IMG/VR virus record: IMGVR_UViG_3300047554_000764
Span: 1 to 57,139 of that record
Source of the DNA: a virus
Strand: one strand, 5' to 3'
Length of the DNA stretch: 57,139 nucleotides
In this document: one piece after another, positions 30,491 through 38,374 of the stretch
Layout of the letters: each line of letters opens with the position of its first letter
Position numbering within the stretch: position 1 is the first letter of the stretch
Made by a program: the position numbers and the translations under genes
Notes under the pieces: model-generated
Seen by the model: only the letters and a program-made list of their open reading frames with translations
The model's database searches: none
Told to the model about the DNA's origin: nothing

Positions 30491-30742
30491 ATGAGTAAAT
30501 TAAAAATAACCAAGAAACCATTTAGTGAAACTAAGTATTACAGTGGCACTTACACAACAGATGTATCATTATGGGAAGATGAGTATCAGGAAGAGTCATA
30601 TGACTTTACTGTTGCCGTTAACCATGATAATGATAATCAGAATTGTGAAATCACAGAAATAACATGGGTAGAAGAAATTCCACGCGATGTTGATTCTGCA
30701 GAAGACAAAATTAACAGTGAATTTTTTGATTTAATTAATTAG
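30491..30742 (+). CDS. Small acidic hypothetical protein
   Basis: 83 aa, beta-rich, acidic (DVSLWEDEYQEESYDFTV, VDSAEDKINSEF). Separated by 5 and 2 nt from its neighbours. No family recognised. Confidence 0.6.
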   Translation: MSKLKITKKPFSETKYYSGTYTTDVSLWEDEYQEESYDFTVAVNHDNDNQNCEITEITWVEEIPRDVDSAEDKINSEFFDLIN

Positions 30743-30744
30743 TT

Positions 30745-30981
30745 ATGAGTGAACAACCAAATCGTAGAAGCTTAAGTGGAGTTTACATATTCCATAAGTT
30801 TGACAATGAAGAAAAGCGTGCACCAACATGCTTTGAAGACTGCCCAGAAGAAAAACAAGATGAATGGTTAAATTCACTTGATCCTGAAGCAGTTAAAAAC
30901 TTGGCTAAACACCTTGCCAATACTCTTAGAAAAATAGGTGATCATTTTGATATAACAACTCAAGAAGATGAGCATGAATAA
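30745..30981 (+). CDS. Small acidic hypothetical protein
   Basis: 78 aa, Asp/Glu-rich, helical (SLDPEAVKNLAKHLANTL). It overlaps the next gene by 14 nt. No motif. Confidence 0.58.
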   Translation: MSEQPNRRSLSGVYIFHKFDNEEKRAPTCFEDCPEEKQDEWLNSLDPEAVKNLAKHLANTLRKIGDHFDITTQEDEHE

Positions 30982-31297
30982 TTTACCAATTGATGAGTTT
31001 TTAGAAAAAATAGACTCACCAGTGCAACAAACTTTAGTAGAACAAAAGTATCAGTTTTCACATCCATATGAAGATGAGAAAGGTGTTAAAAAACACACAG
31101 CTGTTTACTTAGAAATGGATGTATTACGCAAAACATTTAAAGTTATTCCAGGAGATGGAAGAACTGAATTTGGTTTTGTTACTGGTTCTCACAAGTATAA
31201 CTTATGGCGTGCTACTACACGTTGTATTTCTGCAGCTATTGAGTTTGCAGTTGAAACATTAAATCTTGAAAGCGATGAGTCATCCTTTACATCATAG
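30968..31297 (+). CDS. Hypothetical protein
   Basis: 109 aa, mixed alpha/beta, with an HPYEDEKGVKKHTAVYLEMD strand pair. M1 or M3 could be the start. Overlaps the following gene by 23 nt. No family recognised. Confidence 0.6.
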   Translation: MSMNNLPIDEFLEKIDSPVQQTLVEQKYQFSHPYEDEKGVKKHTAVYLEMDVLRKTFKVIPGDGRTEFGFVTGSHKYNLWRATTRCISAAIEFAVETLNLESDESSFTS

Positions 31298-31673
31298 TAT
31301 TTCAAGCCAGAAAAAATGGGGTGGGCATGTAGATGACTACTTGCCTATCCACAACTGGTTTGATGAAACTAAAATGCATTACCCAGACATGCGTCATAGG
31401 GCATTGCGTCACCACTCAGAAGGTATCTTCTGGTGTGAGCAACAATTTGGCACATATATCACTAACTCTGAAGGACGTATGGTTCCTGTAAGAGCAATTG
31501 GTGAACAACATTGTATGGAAGACCTTGGTTGGATTCCAACAATTAAAGATTACCTGGACAACATGGAAGTAAAAGGCTGGATGTTTAAACCAGGTGAAGG
31601 ACGTAAAATGTTAAAAGAAATGTCAAAAGACAAATCAGATTTTGTTAAACAAGAAAACGCACAATTACCATGA
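31275..31673 (+). CDS. DUF6915-like protein
   Basis: 132 aa from the ATG at 31275 (the open frame begins at a TTG 9 nt earlier). The opening MSHPLHHSISSQKKWGG, then DYLPIHNWFDETK and MRHRALRHHSEGIFWCE matches the widespread bacterial/phage family I recall as DUF6915, with many conserved His residues suggesting a metal site. Function unknown. The last 4 nt overlap the next gene. Confidence 0.75.
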   Translation: MSHPLHHSISSQKKWGGHVDDYLPIHNWFDETKMHYPDMRHRALRHHSEGIFWCEQQFGTYITNSEGRMVPVRAIGEQHCMEDLGWIPTIKDYLDNMEVKGWMFKPGEGRKMLKEMSKDKSDFVKQENAQLP

Positions 31674-32347
31674 GTAAAGAAAAAGATTTATCAATCAAAG
31701 AAATTCTTGATTGGTGTATGAAAAAACATGAAGAAGGTTCTGAAATTATCCTGAAATGGGATGGTGGAGGAGATTCTGGATGGGTTCATCTAGAAGTAGA
31801 TGGAGAAGACAGTAATGATCCTGAAGCAGAAAGATTAATTGACATGATGTATGAACAACTTGATTATGGATCATGGGCTGGTGAATTCTCTGCATCTGGT
31901 GAAGCACCATTTGATGCTGATACAAAAATGTTTCAAGGTACTGACTATTATACTGAAACTGATACAACAAGTGCAAAATGCAATATTGAAATCAGAATTC
32001 CTAAGTACATTCATTTTGATGAATTAGAAATTCATACAGAAGATGAAAATTGTCATACAACATGTACATTTGGAATCAGAAATGGTTTTGACCATCCTGA
32101 AGCTGAAGATTTTTGCAAAAAATTAGCAGAACAGTTACAAGAACAATTTGTCGCTGCTGCAGAAGCTGATGCTGATGATGCAGATGACATTGATGGTTTC
32201 TGGGAAACTTATTCATTGTTTAGAGATTCAGATTTTACAGTTGATGGTGATTATTTAGTTCATACTATGACTAGCATTGAATATTCACAACGCACAACTT
32301 CTGAGAATTATGTTGAAATCAATCTTGAAGAACTTTTAGAAGACTAA
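31670..32347 (+). CDS. Very acidic hypothetical protein
   Basis: 225 aa, more than a quarter Asp+Glu, with an AEADADDADDID run. Read in pieces: helical N-terminus, GGGDSGWVHLEVDGE, then a beta-rich centre. Resembles uncharacterised large acidic phage proteins (DUF6878-like), possibly a DNA mimic. Starts with a 4-nt overlap. Confidence 0.65.
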   Translation: MSKEKDLSIKEILDWCMKKHEEGSEIILKWDGGGDSGWVHLEVDGEDSNDPEAERLIDMMYEQLDYGSWAGEFSASGEAPFDADTKMFQGTDYYTETDTTSAKCNIEIRIPKYIHFDELEIHTEDENCHTTCTFGIRNGFDHPEAEDFCKKLAEQLQEQFVAAAEADADDADDIDGFWETYSLFRDSDFTVDGDYLVHTMTSIEYSQRTTSENYVEINLEELLED

Positions 32348-32358
32348 ATTAAAATAAC

Positions 32359-33060
32359 ATGAACAATTATAAAGAACTTAAATATACAGTAGAAAACCAA
32401 CCAGGTGTTTCTTTTGAAGATGCTCTTGTTATTTGGAAAACAACATACAAAAGTTTTGATGACTTCTATAAGAATGTGATCAGATTTGATTCTATGCAAG
32501 AGTTTGGAGATTTTTGTGCTTCTTTATGGAATGATATAAAACCAGCTACTGCTCAAGATGCTTTTGCAAAAGAAAATCTTGAATTACGTAGATTGTACTT
32601 CAAAGCTATTGGAATAGAAAAAATGTTCCAGGAACTTGAACCAACTCTTGTACATGAAGAAACTATTGTGTTTAACAATGCAGTATGGAATGAATCAGAC
32701 ACAAGTATAGATGTTAAAATCATTCATGATAAGTATGAATTATACTTGATTAAAGGTGACAAACTGTTTCCAGAAGAAAAATCAGATTGGCGTAGAGCAA
32801 ATGCAGATATTTATGCAGTGCGTTGTTGGTGTACAACAACAGGGCGTGAATATTGGATTTATGTACCAAGGCATATTGGAGAAAAGAAAGACGCAATTGA
32901 AGCAATTGCGTGGACTTTTCAATTAAATATTTCTGAACCTAAAGCATTGTATCGTCAAGGTGATATCATACTTGCTGAAAGTAGCGAATCCTCAAGTGTT
33001 GTACGTCCTTATCATTTAGATAGAGAAACATATTTAAAACTTTTAAAATCACAATCATGA
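32359..33060 (+). CDS. Hypothetical protein, unknown
   Basis: 233 aa, alpha/beta, with a block around 145-180 (DIYAVRCWCTTTGREYWIYV) typical of a folded enzyme-like domain, but no known catalytic motif. Overlaps the next gene by 4 nt. The largest unknown of this run together with the preceding acidic protein. Confidence 0.65.
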   Translation: MNNYKELKYTVENQPGVSFEDALVIWKTTYKSFDDFYKNVIRFDSMQEFGDFCASLWNDIKPATAQDAFAKENLELRRLYFKAIGIEKMFQELEPTLVHEETIVFNNAVWNESDTSIDVKIIHDKYELYLIKGDKLFPEEKSDWRRANADIYAVRCWCTTTGREYWIYVPRHIGEKKDAIEAIAWTFQLNISEPKALYRQGDIILAESSESSSVVRPYHLDRETYLKLLKSQS

Positions 33061-33305
33061 GTTGTAAAACAAACTGTCACAACTGTGTTTTCTCAAAAAG
33101 TAACTCATATGTGAACTCTGCTCATATCCAATGCACCAGATACTGGTCATATTATAAAAAGCGTAAAGACGCTCATCCAAAAGGTTTAGAACATGCAATC
33201 AAAAATGGATGGTGGGATTTCCCTTATGATTATGATCCTGTATGGATGCAAGAAGATTGTCCAGAGTATAAAGAAAAACAACCTGTACCAGAATCAAATT
33301 TGTAA
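33057..33305 (+). CDS. Small cysteine-containing protein
   Basis: 82 aa with C3, C7, C10 in the first ten residues and C26 (QCTRYW), then C68. The first four can bind a zinc ion. Aromatic-rich (WSYY, GWWDFPYDYD). ATGA overlap with the previous gene. Confidence 0.6.
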   Translation: MSCKTNCHNCVFSKSNSYVNSAHIQCTRYWSYYKKRKDAHPKGLEHAIKNGWWDFPYDYDPVWMQEDCPEYKEKQPVPESNL

Positions 33306-33307
33306 TT

Positions 33308-33559
33308 ATGGAAGCTAAAACAGCAAAACGCGTAGTACTTGCTACTGGTGAGGGTGCAAACACTCATGCCATAAATAGCAAAACTCCCATTGAATACACT
33401 GATATGGGAAATCAGACAATTAAACTTACTGTAAAAGAACAGTCTGTTATAACACACGAAGAACATGGTACAATCATGTTATTACCAGGTGTTTATTATA
33501 AGACAAATCAAGTGGAATTTAATCCATTTAACAACACAGTTTCTTATGTTTTTGACTAA
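33308..33559 (+). CDS. Small beta-rich hypothetical protein
   Basis: 83 aa, beta-rich, with HEEHGTIMLLPGVYYKTNQVEF. No cysteine or membrane segment. Followed by a hairpin, so it closes the small-gene operon. Confidence 0.6.
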   Translation: MEAKTAKRVVLATGEGANTHAINSKTPIEYTDMGNQTIKLTVKEQSVITHEEHGTIMLLPGVYYKTNQVEFNPFNNTVSYVFD

Positions 33560-33589
33560 GAATCTGTAACTTTATTACAAATTAATAGG

Positions 33590-33626
33590 CTTGAGGTCAC
33601 ATTTTGTGACTTCAAGTTCTATTTTG
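33590..33626 (+). terminator. Long-stem terminator, or palindromic operator
   Basis: CTTGAGGTCACA (33590-33601) and TGTGACTTCAAG (33605-33616) form a 12-bp stem with a single mismatch and 3-nt loop, followed by TTCTATTTTG. It ends the small-gene operon. Its length and the proximity of the promoter at 33622 leave an operator role open. Confidence 0.65.
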
Positions 33627-33653
33627 TGATGTAAATCTTTTTTTGTAATATTG
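33622..33653 (+). promoter_or_regulatory. Bacteroidota-type promoter
   Basis: TTTTG (33622-33626), 19 nt, then TAATATTG (33646-33653); one mismatch to TAnnTTTG. It would start transcription just upstream of the gene at 33672. Confidence 0.45.
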
Positions 33654-33671
33654 CCTATTAAACAATTCAAA

Positions 33672-33914
33672 ATGAGCAATTACAGGATTCCAGAACCATT
33701 GTTAATTACTGTGAAACATCATGGTAAAACATTTACTGCAGAACTCCCTTGGGATTCATCTTTAGATGATGTTTTTGAAACCATAACAGGATTGCTTGTT
33801 TTAGACGGTTGGAGTGAGAGTTCTGTTCATGATCATATTATTGAATATGGTCAAGAACTAGAAGAGTATAAAAATTATTCAAAAAACAAAGATGAAGACA
33901 GCCCTTTACCTTGA
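33672..33914 (+). CDS. Small hypothetical protein
   Basis: 80 aa from ATG 33672 (upstream in-frame TTG at 33651 lies in the promoter). Beta N-half (PLLITVKHHGKTFTAELPW), helix (SLDDVFETITGLL), acidic tail. The last 23 nt overlap the receiver-like gene, which suggests partnership with it. Confidence 0.62.
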   Translation: MSNYRIPEPLLITVKHHGKTFTAELPWDSSLDDVFETITGLLVLDGWSESSVHDHIIEYGQELEEYKNYSKNKDEDSPLP

Positions 33915-34341
33915 CGATGTCAGAACACCAATAGAAACTTTAGAAGGATATAAACCATGGTCATTAGTAAGAAATTATGAAGAGTTTGTTCAGCATATTG
34001 AACTTAACGGTATTCCTGATCTCATCTCTTTTGATCATGATCTTGCTGATGAGCATATGGCTGATTATTGGGATAAGCAAGCACGCGGGATTAAGACCAT
34101 ATCTTATGACAACTTTAAAGAAAAGACTGGTGTTGACTGTCTTAATTGGCTCATTGAGCATGTCCTTCAGTACAACAAGGATGAGGTATCTCCCTTTACT
34201 GTTTGGGTACATTCTCATAATCCTATGGGCGCTAAAAACATTCTTGTAAAAGCATCAAACTTTATGAGGCATATGGGTTGGAAACCTCAAGTGCAATTTG
34301 CACGCCCAAAATTTATTATTGAAACCAAAATTGAAGAATAA
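33892..34341 (+). CDS. Cyclic-phosphate-processing receiver-like (cREC) protein
   Basis: 149 aa. ALYLDDVRTP (4-13) and then ISFDHDLADEHM (about 45-56) are the two acidic blocks of the cREC domain, a receiver-fold family proposed to act on cyclic phosphate ends of RNA or nucleotides. The WVHSHNPMGAKNI segment adds conserved His/Asn residues. A stand-alone cREC suggests processing of an RNA end or signal; it could relate to repair of tRNA breaks. The domain call is from pattern memory. Confidence 0.72.
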   Translation: MKTALYLDDVRTPIETLEGYKPWSLVRNYEEFVQHIELNGIPDLISFDHDLADEHMADYWDKQARGIKTISYDNFKEKTGVDCLNWLIEHVLQYNKDEVSPFTVWVHSHNPMGAKNILVKASNFMRHMGWKPQVQFARPKFIIETKIEE

Positions 34342-34353
34342 AACAAAAAAACC

Positions 34354-34776
34354 ATGAAAGTTAAAATTAAACGTTTACACAAGGATGCAGTAGTTCCCGT
34401 TTATGCTAAACCTGGAGATGCTGGATTAGATCTAGTTGCCACAAGCGTTATTAGCTTTGATAAAGAGCAAGTTACTTATGGAACTGGTATTGCAGTTGAA
34501 ATTCCTGAAGGATTTGTAGGTCTAGTATTTCCTCGCAGTTCAATTCGCAAGTATGAGCAATACTTAAGCAATTCAGTTGGAGTAATTGATTCAGGTTATC
34601 GTGGAGAAATTCAAGCAACTTTTAACTCACGTTATTATGCTGATGTAAAATATCAAGTGGGTGATAAGATTGCACAATTATTAATCTTACCTTATCCTTC
34701 TATTGAATTTGAAGAAACAGATGAACTATCTTCTACAGAACGTGGAGATGGAGGATTTGGTTCAACAGGAAATTAA
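34354..34776 (+). CDS. dut: dUTPase
   Basis: 140 aa, trimeric dUTPase length. All five motifs: DAGLDL (22-27), PRSS (60-63), GVIDSGYRGE (76-85, the uracil-binding hairpin and catalytic Asp), GDKIAQL (103-109) and RGDGGFGSTG (130-139). It hydrolyses dUTP to dUMP and PPi, giving substrate to ThyX and keeping uracil out of DNA. It works with the uracil-DNA glycosylase at 38375. The stop TAA overlaps the next ATG by 1 nt. Confidence 0.97.
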   Translation: MKVKIKRLHKDAVVPVYAKPGDAGLDLVATSVISFDKEQVTYGTGIAVEIPEGFVGLVFPRSSIRKYEQYLSNSVGVIDSGYRGEIQATFNSRYYADVKYQVGDKIAQLLILPYPSIEFEETDELSSTERGDGGFGSTGN

Positions 34777-34925
34777 TGACAATTAAACTATTTATATTGT
34801 TTGATTCCAAGAAGTTTGGTGTAGGTGCTTTCCATGAAAAGTTAGCACTTACAGCCAACTTTAAACATAAATTGTATATACATTTTTTATGGTTTGAAAT
34901 TGGATTCAAACTTTTCAGTAACTAA
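34776..34925 (+). CDS. Small hypothetical protein coupled to dUTPase
   Basis: 49 aa starting at the A of the dut stop codon (TAATG) and ending 11 nt before the next ATG. Basic, Phe-rich, possibly membrane-associated (LYIHFLWFEIGFKLF). It fits exactly between two genes, which favours it as real. Confidence 0.5.
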   Translation: MTIKLFILFDSKKFGVGAFHEKLALTANFKHKLYIHFLWFEIGFKLFSN

Positions 34926-34936
34926 AACTTTTGATT

Positions 34937-35305
34937 ATGGATATAAACAAAAGTAGTGGACAAGTAGAAATAGTAAGCCCTTATGGTAGAATCTATTTAT
35001 ACACCCACAAAACTGCACATACACTTGTTAGTGAAGTGCATGACGCAATGCAACAGCGTAAAAGATGGGATGATCCTGATTATCTTTCAAAGATGATTTT
35101 TTGCAGGATGATGCCATTAGAATGTTGGCAAGAAGAAACAGGTTTTGGAATTGGTACTCAACTATACGCAGATGTAAATTTGCTAATTACAGTTGACACA
35201 GTAAAACAACAAATTTCAATACAATCTGCTGAAGACAAGTTTGATAAAATTCAATTATCTTTTGAAGATTTTGTTGGTTCATATACTGATCACGCAAACT
35301 TGTAA
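34937..35305 (+). CDS. Hypothetical protein
   Basis: 122 aa from ATG 34937 (upstream TTG at 34931 less likely). Contains MIFCRMMPLECWQEETGFGIGTQLYAD, a pattern I have seen in other Bacteroidota phage proteins of unknown role. The rest is beta-rich. Followed by a 110-nt leader region. Confidence 0.65.
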   Translation: MDINKSSGQVEIVSPYGRIYLYTHKTAHTLVSEVHDAMQQRKRWDDPDYLSKMIFCRMMPLECWQEETGFGIGTQLYADVNLLITVDTVKQQISIQSAEDKFDKIQLSFEDFVGSYTDHANL

Positions 35306-35345
35306 AAAATTATAGCTATATAGTGCAAAATAATTTTATTTTTCC

Positions 35346-35415
35346 TATCTTTACATCATTAATGTTCTGAGAAAAGTACTATTTTAGTAGTCAGATTATA
35401 AAATCTGATACTCAA
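35346..35415 (+). promoter_or_regulatory. Promoter-like box and hairpin leader
   Basis: TATCTTTA at 35346-35353 is one base off TAnnTTTG; no TTTG at the right distance upstream. The leader downstream holds two hairpins: ACTA/TAGT and TCAGATT/AATCTGA type (about 35391-35408), just before the start codon at 35416. Confidence 0.4.
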
Positions 35416-35703
35416 ATGATATATCAATTACCAAGTGGTAAGTGTATAGAGATATCACTAGAGCAATACTTGAGAATGACGGATGAAGACTTTGAAATGT
35501 ATCTTGCTTACAATTATGGCGAAGAACTCAATGATCCTTTTGCACACAGCGTTTTAAAATATGGTGGTGCTGCAGAAAAAGAAGTTATTGATGAAGATTC
35601 AATTGTAGAAGAGGAAGATGATATTGAAGATCTTACAGATGTTTTACCTGAAGAAAAGCTTTATGATGATGAATACATAGACTACGACAACTTAGAACAG
35701 TAA
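35416..35703 (+). CDS. Acidic hypothetical protein
   Basis: 95 aa. A folded N-half (QLPSGKCIEISLEQYLRM) and a disordered, strongly acidic C-half (EEEDDIEDLTD, DDEYIDYDNLEQ). It starts the transcription unit that leads to the replication genes. Possible DNA mimic or partner for a basic protein. Confidence 0.62.
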   Translation: MIYQLPSGKCIEISLEQYLRMTDEDFEMYLAYNYGEELNDPFAHSVLKYGGAAEKEVIDEDSIVEEEDDIEDLTDVLPEEKLYDDEYIDYDNLEQ

Positions 35704-35718
35704 CCTTATTAAATAAGT

Positions 35719-36135
35719 ATGCTGCAACCAAAACTAAAAACTTGCTCAGCTTGTGGTGAAGACAAAGTAATTTGGAAGAATCATGAGGGTGAAAAGTATT
35801 GCAAAGATTGTTGGTCTAAAAAATCACCTCCAAAATTTCCCAAAAAAACAGGAATCCTTAAACTTACTTCTGATAAGAAGAAACCTCTTGATCAACTCTA
35901 CTCTAAAATGAGAAAAGAGTTTTTAGATCTACCTGAGAATTCAACTTGTCGTGCAAAACTACCTGGTTGTTTAAATACAATGGGTCAAAATCTGACTGTA
36001 CATCATACAAAAGGACGTGGCAGATACTATCTTGATAGTAGCACATGGATTCCATTATGTATGGCGTGCCATCAGTGGGTAGAAGAACACCCAGCTCAAG
36101 CTAAAGAACTTAATTTATCACAATCTAGATTTTAA
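35719..36135 (+). CDS. HNH endonuclease-like protein with N-terminal zinc finger
   Basis: 138 aa. N-terminal zinc ribbon with C9, C12, C28, C31. The HNH part has C77, C84, then VHH (H95, H96) with TKGRGRYY, and CMACHQW (C114, C117, H118), the beta-beta-alpha metal fold. Conserved WVEEHP follows. Similar phage proteins sit among recombination and replication genes; a resolvase- or nickase-like role is as likely as homing. Spaced 15 and 17 nt from its neighbours. Confidence 0.75.
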   Translation: MLQPKLKTCSACGEDKVIWKNHEGEKYCKDCWSKKSPPKFPKKTGILKLTSDKKKPLDQLYSKMRKEFLDLPENSTCRAKLPGCLNTMGQNLTVHHTKGRGRYYLDSSTWIPLCMACHQWVEEHPAQAKELNLSQSRF

Positions 36136-36152
36136 AAAAAACAGAAAGAAAC

Positions 36153-36470
36153 ATGAAAACATTTATTGGCTATTACATTATTGGTGCAAACACAAAAGAA
36201 GATGCACAAAATGAGAAAGGTTTAATGCTTTGGTCTCCAAATAAACCAAATGCATTGAAACGTTGGTTGAATGAAAAACTACTTGGTATCTATTGGGTAG
36301 ACAAAGAACGTGTTGTTGGTACTCAAGATAAGGGTAAAACAATGCAAAGTTCAAATCAACCAGTTGAAATGGCAAAAGTTGCAACTCCTGAAAAAGTTGA
36401 CAAACCAATTCAAGAAGCTCCACGCAAACCGCGTCAAACTCCAAGAGCAAAACCTAACAAGAACAACTAA
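36153..36470 (+). CDS. Small basic protein with disordered tail
   Basis: 105 aa. N-terminal ~55 residues folded (FIGYYIIGANTKEDAQ, KRWLNEKLLGIYWVDKE), then a Lys/Pro/Arg-rich tail (RKPRQTPRAKPNKNN). The tail should bind nucleic acid. Just 2 nt before the helicase, so it may be its accessory. Confidence 0.65.
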   Translation: MKTFIGYYIIGANTKEDAQNEKGLMLWSPNKPNALKRWLNEKLLGIYWVDKERVVGTQDKGKTMQSSNQPVEMAKVATPEKVDKPIQEAPRKPRQTPRAKPNKNN

Positions 36471-36472
36471 TT

Positions 36473-37588
36473 ATGGATAACTCTATTGAATTAACCAAAA
36501 GAGAGTTAATTCAACAAGAGGCTTTGGCTGCATCTGCTTCCCATTACAGGTGTGGCCTTGGCATTTCTATGGGTGTAGGTAAAACCTTAATTGGTCTACG
36601 TCACATGGAAAGAGAATTTCCAAATTTAAAAACTAGGTTCCTAGTTGTAGCTCCAAAAGTTTCAATTTTTGAAAGCTGGAAAGATGATGCAAAAAAATTT
36701 GGTCTTGAGTACTTGTTGGATTACATTGATTTTACTACTTACATTTCTTTAAGTAAAAGATCAAGAGATTATGATGTTGTCTATTTAGATGAATGTCATA
36801 GTCTTTTATTTTCACATGACTATTATCTTACCACTTATACTGGTAAAATTTTGGGTTTATCAGGTACTCCGCCTAGATTTAAAAATTCAGAAAAAGGTGT
36901 AATGGTTCAAAAGTATTGCCCAATAGTATATACTTACATTACAGATGATGCTGTTGAAGACAAAATCTTAAATGACTACAAAATCATTGTTCACAGACTG
37001 CCACTGTCAACAGCCAAAACACATAAAGTAGAAACTAAAAAAGGTGGATACTTTATGACATCTGAATCTCAGAACTATGATTACTGGTGTGAAAGACTTA
37101 ATACTGCAGCTAATCCTGCACAAATTAAGATTTTTAGAATCATGAGAATGCAAGCTTTAATGCAATTCAAGTCAAAAGAAAAATATGCTAGACAACTATT
37201 GAATATGATGGATGACAAATGCCTTGTCTTCTGTAATACAACAGACCAGGCTGATAGGATATCAGTGCATAGTTATCATAGCAAAAACTCTATGAGTGAA
37301 AAAGCATTGAATGCATTTAAAGCAGGAGAAATAGATGAACTCACATGTGTTCAACAATTAAATGAAGGTGTAAACATTCCAAATCTAAAATATGGAATTA
37401 TACTTCATGCCTATTCAAATGAAAGAAAAGCTAGTCAAAGAATTGGACGTTTGCTACGTTTGAATCCTGAAGACAAAGCTATTATTCACATTCTTATGTA
37501 TGGAAATACAGTAGATGAAGACTGGGTCCAAGATGCATTGAGAGATTTAGACTCTGACAAAATTGTTTACACAGATCCTTTTTGTTAA
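36473..37588 (+). CDS. Superfamily 2 helicase
   Basis: 371 aa, a short SF2 protein. Q/first helix, motif I GISMGVGKT (31-39), motif II DECH (106-109), motif III SGTPPRF (130-136), motif IV-like KCLVFCNTTDQA, motif V NEGVNIP, and motif VI QRIGRLLR. It is ATP-dependent; in crAss-like phages the matching gene is often called SNF2-like. Likely role in replication, recombination or transcription of phage DNA. It is followed 3 nt later by a small recombination-like gene. Confidence 0.9.
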   Translation: MDNSIELTKRELIQQEALAASASHYRCGLGISMGVGKTLIGLRHMEREFPNLKTRFLVVAPKVSIFESWKDDAKKFGLEYLLDYIDFTTYISLSKRSRDYDVVYLDECHSLLFSHDYYLTTYTGKILGLSGTPPRFKNSEKGVMVQKYCPIVYTYITDDAVEDKILNDYKIIVHRLPLSTAKTHKVETKKGGYFMTSESQNYDYWCERLNTAANPAQIKIFRIMRMQALMQFKSKEKYARQLLNMMDDKCLVFCNTTDQADRISVHSYHSKNSMSEKALNAFKAGEIDELTCVQQLNEGVNIPNLKYGIILHAYSNERKASQRIGRLLRLNPEDKAIIHILMYGNTVDEDWVQDALRDLDSDKIVYTDPFC

Positions 37589-37591
37589 ATT

Positions 37592-37984
37592 ATGCACAAT
37601 ACAATAGTTAACTACATTAAAAAAGACGGTCAGCTTGTGCCAGCATCTGAAAATGATGCTGCCAAGTTGAAACTGTTCTCCATGTCATTAAAAGAAGGAG
37701 ATAACATTGAAGTTTATCTCTCAATGACAAACAATGTTGACAAAACTGCTGGACAACTTGCAAAAGTCCATGCTTTAATCAGAGAACTTGCAGCCTATAC
37801 AGGGCATACTTTTGATGAAATGAAAGATGAAATCAAAAGAAAAGCGGGTCTGTATATTATTACAGGAACCCGCTCATCTGATAAACAATTAAAAAGTTTT
37901 GGAGATTGTTCTAAAGAAGAATTATCATCTGCTATTGAGTCCTGTATAGAAATAGGACACATGCTTGGATGTAATTTGTACTAA
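37592..37984 (+). CDS. Hypothetical protein (weak NinB-like resemblance)
   Basis: 130 aa, helical C-half: DKTAGQLAKVHALIRELAAYTGHTFDEMK in parts, then GDCSKEELSSAIESCIEIG. The pattern vaguely resembles the NinB recombination protein. Position after the helicase supports recombination, but the family call is weak. The last 4 nt overlap the opposing gene. Confidence 0.58.
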   Translation: MHNTIVNYIKKDGQLVPASENDAAKLKLFSMSLKEGDNIEVYLSMTNNVDKTAGQLAKVHALIRELAAYTGHTFDEMKDEIKRKAGLYIITGTRSSDKQLKSFGDCSKEELSSAIESCIEIGHMLGCNLY

Positions 37985-38319
37985 TCTTCCTCAGATTCAC
38001 CAATTAATTTCTTAGCTTCATCAAGTGAAACTTTTTGAATAAAACCTTGCTCTCCAGCTTTGGTTTCAAATTCTCTACAAAGAATCAAGATAGTTTCATA
38101 GTGACTGATCCAGTCTTCTGTTACATTTTGATCTTTGATTTGAGCATGTGCATTTTGCATCTGCTCTGCAGTTTTACCTTGGACTAAGAATGCAACAATT
38201 GCTTGTATTTTTTGATAGTACCCAGTACTCATCTTAATCTCTACAATTGCGCTAGGCATGATTACTTCAACAAGAGTTGAATCATCTGCATTTTGATTTG
38301 TTTGGTTTACTTCAGACAT
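37981..38319 (-). CDS. Hypothetical protein, lone leftward gene in the replication arm
   Basis: 112 aa, helical, acidic (KKLIGESEED), with TGYYQKIQAIVAFLVQGK as main hydrophobic helix, not long enough for a membrane anchor. It runs against every neighbour, overlaps the previous stop by 4 nt tail to tail, and has its own promoter-like box. It might be expressed at a different time, with the structural arm. No family recognised. Confidence 0.65.
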   Translation of the reverse strand: MSEVNQTNQNADDSTLVEVIMPSAIVEIKMSTGYYQKIQAIVAFLVQGKTAEQMQNAHAQIKDQNVTEDWISHYETILILCREFETKAGEQGFIQKVSLDEAKKLIGESEED

Positions 38320-38339
38320 GTCATGTAGTTTAATTTCAA

Positions 38340-38347
38340 CAAAAATA
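38340..38347 (-). promoter_or_regulatory. Possible promoter (-7 box) for the leftward gene
   Basis: Read on the minus strand, TATTTTTG (38347-38340) fits TAnnTTTG, 21 nt before the ATG at 38319. No TTTG at the ideal distance. Confidence 0.4.
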
Positions 38348-38374
38348 AAGAATTAATTTCAAACTTCATTAAAA

